A stretch of DNA of 64,000 nt from assembly GCA_964017185.1 (NCBI GenBank), contig OZ024877.1, positions 9,394,201 to 9,458,200 on the forward strand, read 5' to 3'. A program made the position numbers and the translations under genes. The notes under the pieces were generated by a model that worked only from the letters and a program-made list of their open reading frames with translations, was not told where the DNA came from and did not search any database. Of the stretch, positions 63,241-64,000 are shown in pieces. The DNA is from Rugalucina vietnamica. Lineage: Eukaryota > Mollusca > Bivalvia > Lucinida > Lucinidae. Within the stretch, counting starts at the first letter, position 1. Each line of letters begins with the position of its first letter.

Positions 63241-64000
63241 AAATCGGGCCTGAAATTCACAGGTAACTCCTATTGATTTTACTGAAAATGGCTACTACAT
63301 GTATGTTTCATAATATTGTAAATTACTTACGCTAGTTTATAGTGATAATTTATTTATTATTTTCATTTATTTATTTGTTTTATTTAATTTTATATATATA
63401 TATTTTTTTTAGTATGTGTACCCGACATTAAAGGCAATGAATTAATATAAGTATGACCCAAAGAAAGATGCACAAAAATGCGACCCTCAATAAATGATTT
63501 ATTTTATTTTTTTTATTTTTTGTATACTTGGTCAATGTGTCGTCTTTCTCCTATACCATGTCCCTCTGTTTTGACATTTAACGAAAGCAGTGCACACACT
63601 ATAACTCGCGGTGATTAAGGTGTCAATCAATTAAAATTGCCACTTTTAGCTTAATCATGTTTTCTTTATGATTATGCTGTAAGCATTGAAATTTTCGTTA
63701 TGAAACAGCCACTGTCTGGCAAAATTGCCCTTTGCCCCCCATATGGGGAACTGTCACTCGGATTAGCCTAGGTATCTCGTTTTCCGGGAAATAAAAATGG
63801 AGAATCATTCCGGGCGGCAAATCACTTTGTATGTATTTATTCTTCTCTCCTTTCGGCTGACCATGTATATCAATTATCTTGACTTGACATAACATTTTGC
63901 CGAATAACTCTGTTTTTCATTTTTCCTTTTTTTGTGTCACATCTTTTACGGTCCCGCGTGCTTCTCTTCGTAGCCTTGGGGTGCGAAGTTGACTGTAAAA
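63241..64000. other. No gene recognised
   Basis: AT-rich. A 65-codon minus frame at 63698-63895 has no recognised domain or splice context. Confidence 0.4.

Noticed and set aside
63698-63895. 65-codon minus-strand frame ('PPGMILHFYFPENEIPRL')
   Set aside because: Looks protein-like but has no family match I can name and no splice signals that join it to a gene.

Overview
This window is eukaryotic nuclear DNA from an AT-rich, intron-rich, repeat-laden animal genome. The repeat families and gene types suggest a bivalve mollusc, probably a clam; that is inference from content, since no rRNA or mitochondrial marker is present. There is no prokaryotic gene organisation and no CRISPR array.

Two host genes can be assembled from exons with matching splice phases, both on the minus strand and both encoding type II membrane, Golgi-type glycan enzymes. 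(1) A glycosyltransferase family 92 (GT92) gene has exons at 19280-19367, 15138-15536 and 10914-11222. Its 3' part was not found and probably lies left of the window. A partial tandem duplication (11876-12477) leaves a truncated second copy of its third exon inside intron 2. (2) A carbohydrate sulfotransferase 15-like gene runs from the ATG at 61010 to the stop at 23945. Eight exons join in frame into 432 codons with a signal anchor and both PAPS-binding motifs. It spans 37 kb and its introns are almost entirely repeats.

The most notable element is a young, apparently intact LTR retrotransposon at 31915-38755, inserted in intron 5 of the sulfotransferase gene, in the opposite orientation and inside an older MITE. 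Its LTRs are 816 and 813 bp with about three substitutions between them, and it has a 4-bp CTAT target duplication. One 1675-codon ORF encodes Gag-protease-integrase-RT-RNase H. Integrase lies upstream of RT although the RT and integrase are of Ty3/gypsy type. This is the arrangement known from Gmr1-like elements, and the Gag carries a SCAN-like capsid region.

The rest is repeat landscape. It includes about sixteen copies of a palindromic MITE (family A), ten of a second (family B), and three large Helentron/HINE-like elements with ~450-bp internal tandem units (1172-2608, 26316-28406, 58451-60418). There are also tRNA-derived SINEs, 5'-truncated non-LTR elements, several near-perfect hairpin elements and an ACGCGT-rich foldback element (20215-21625). 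A 10-kb region (46985-57190) is bounded by inverted repeats and contains a 2.7-kb imperfect palindrome. Many insertions end within 20-60 bp of an exon, so the exons stand as small islands in transposon DNA.
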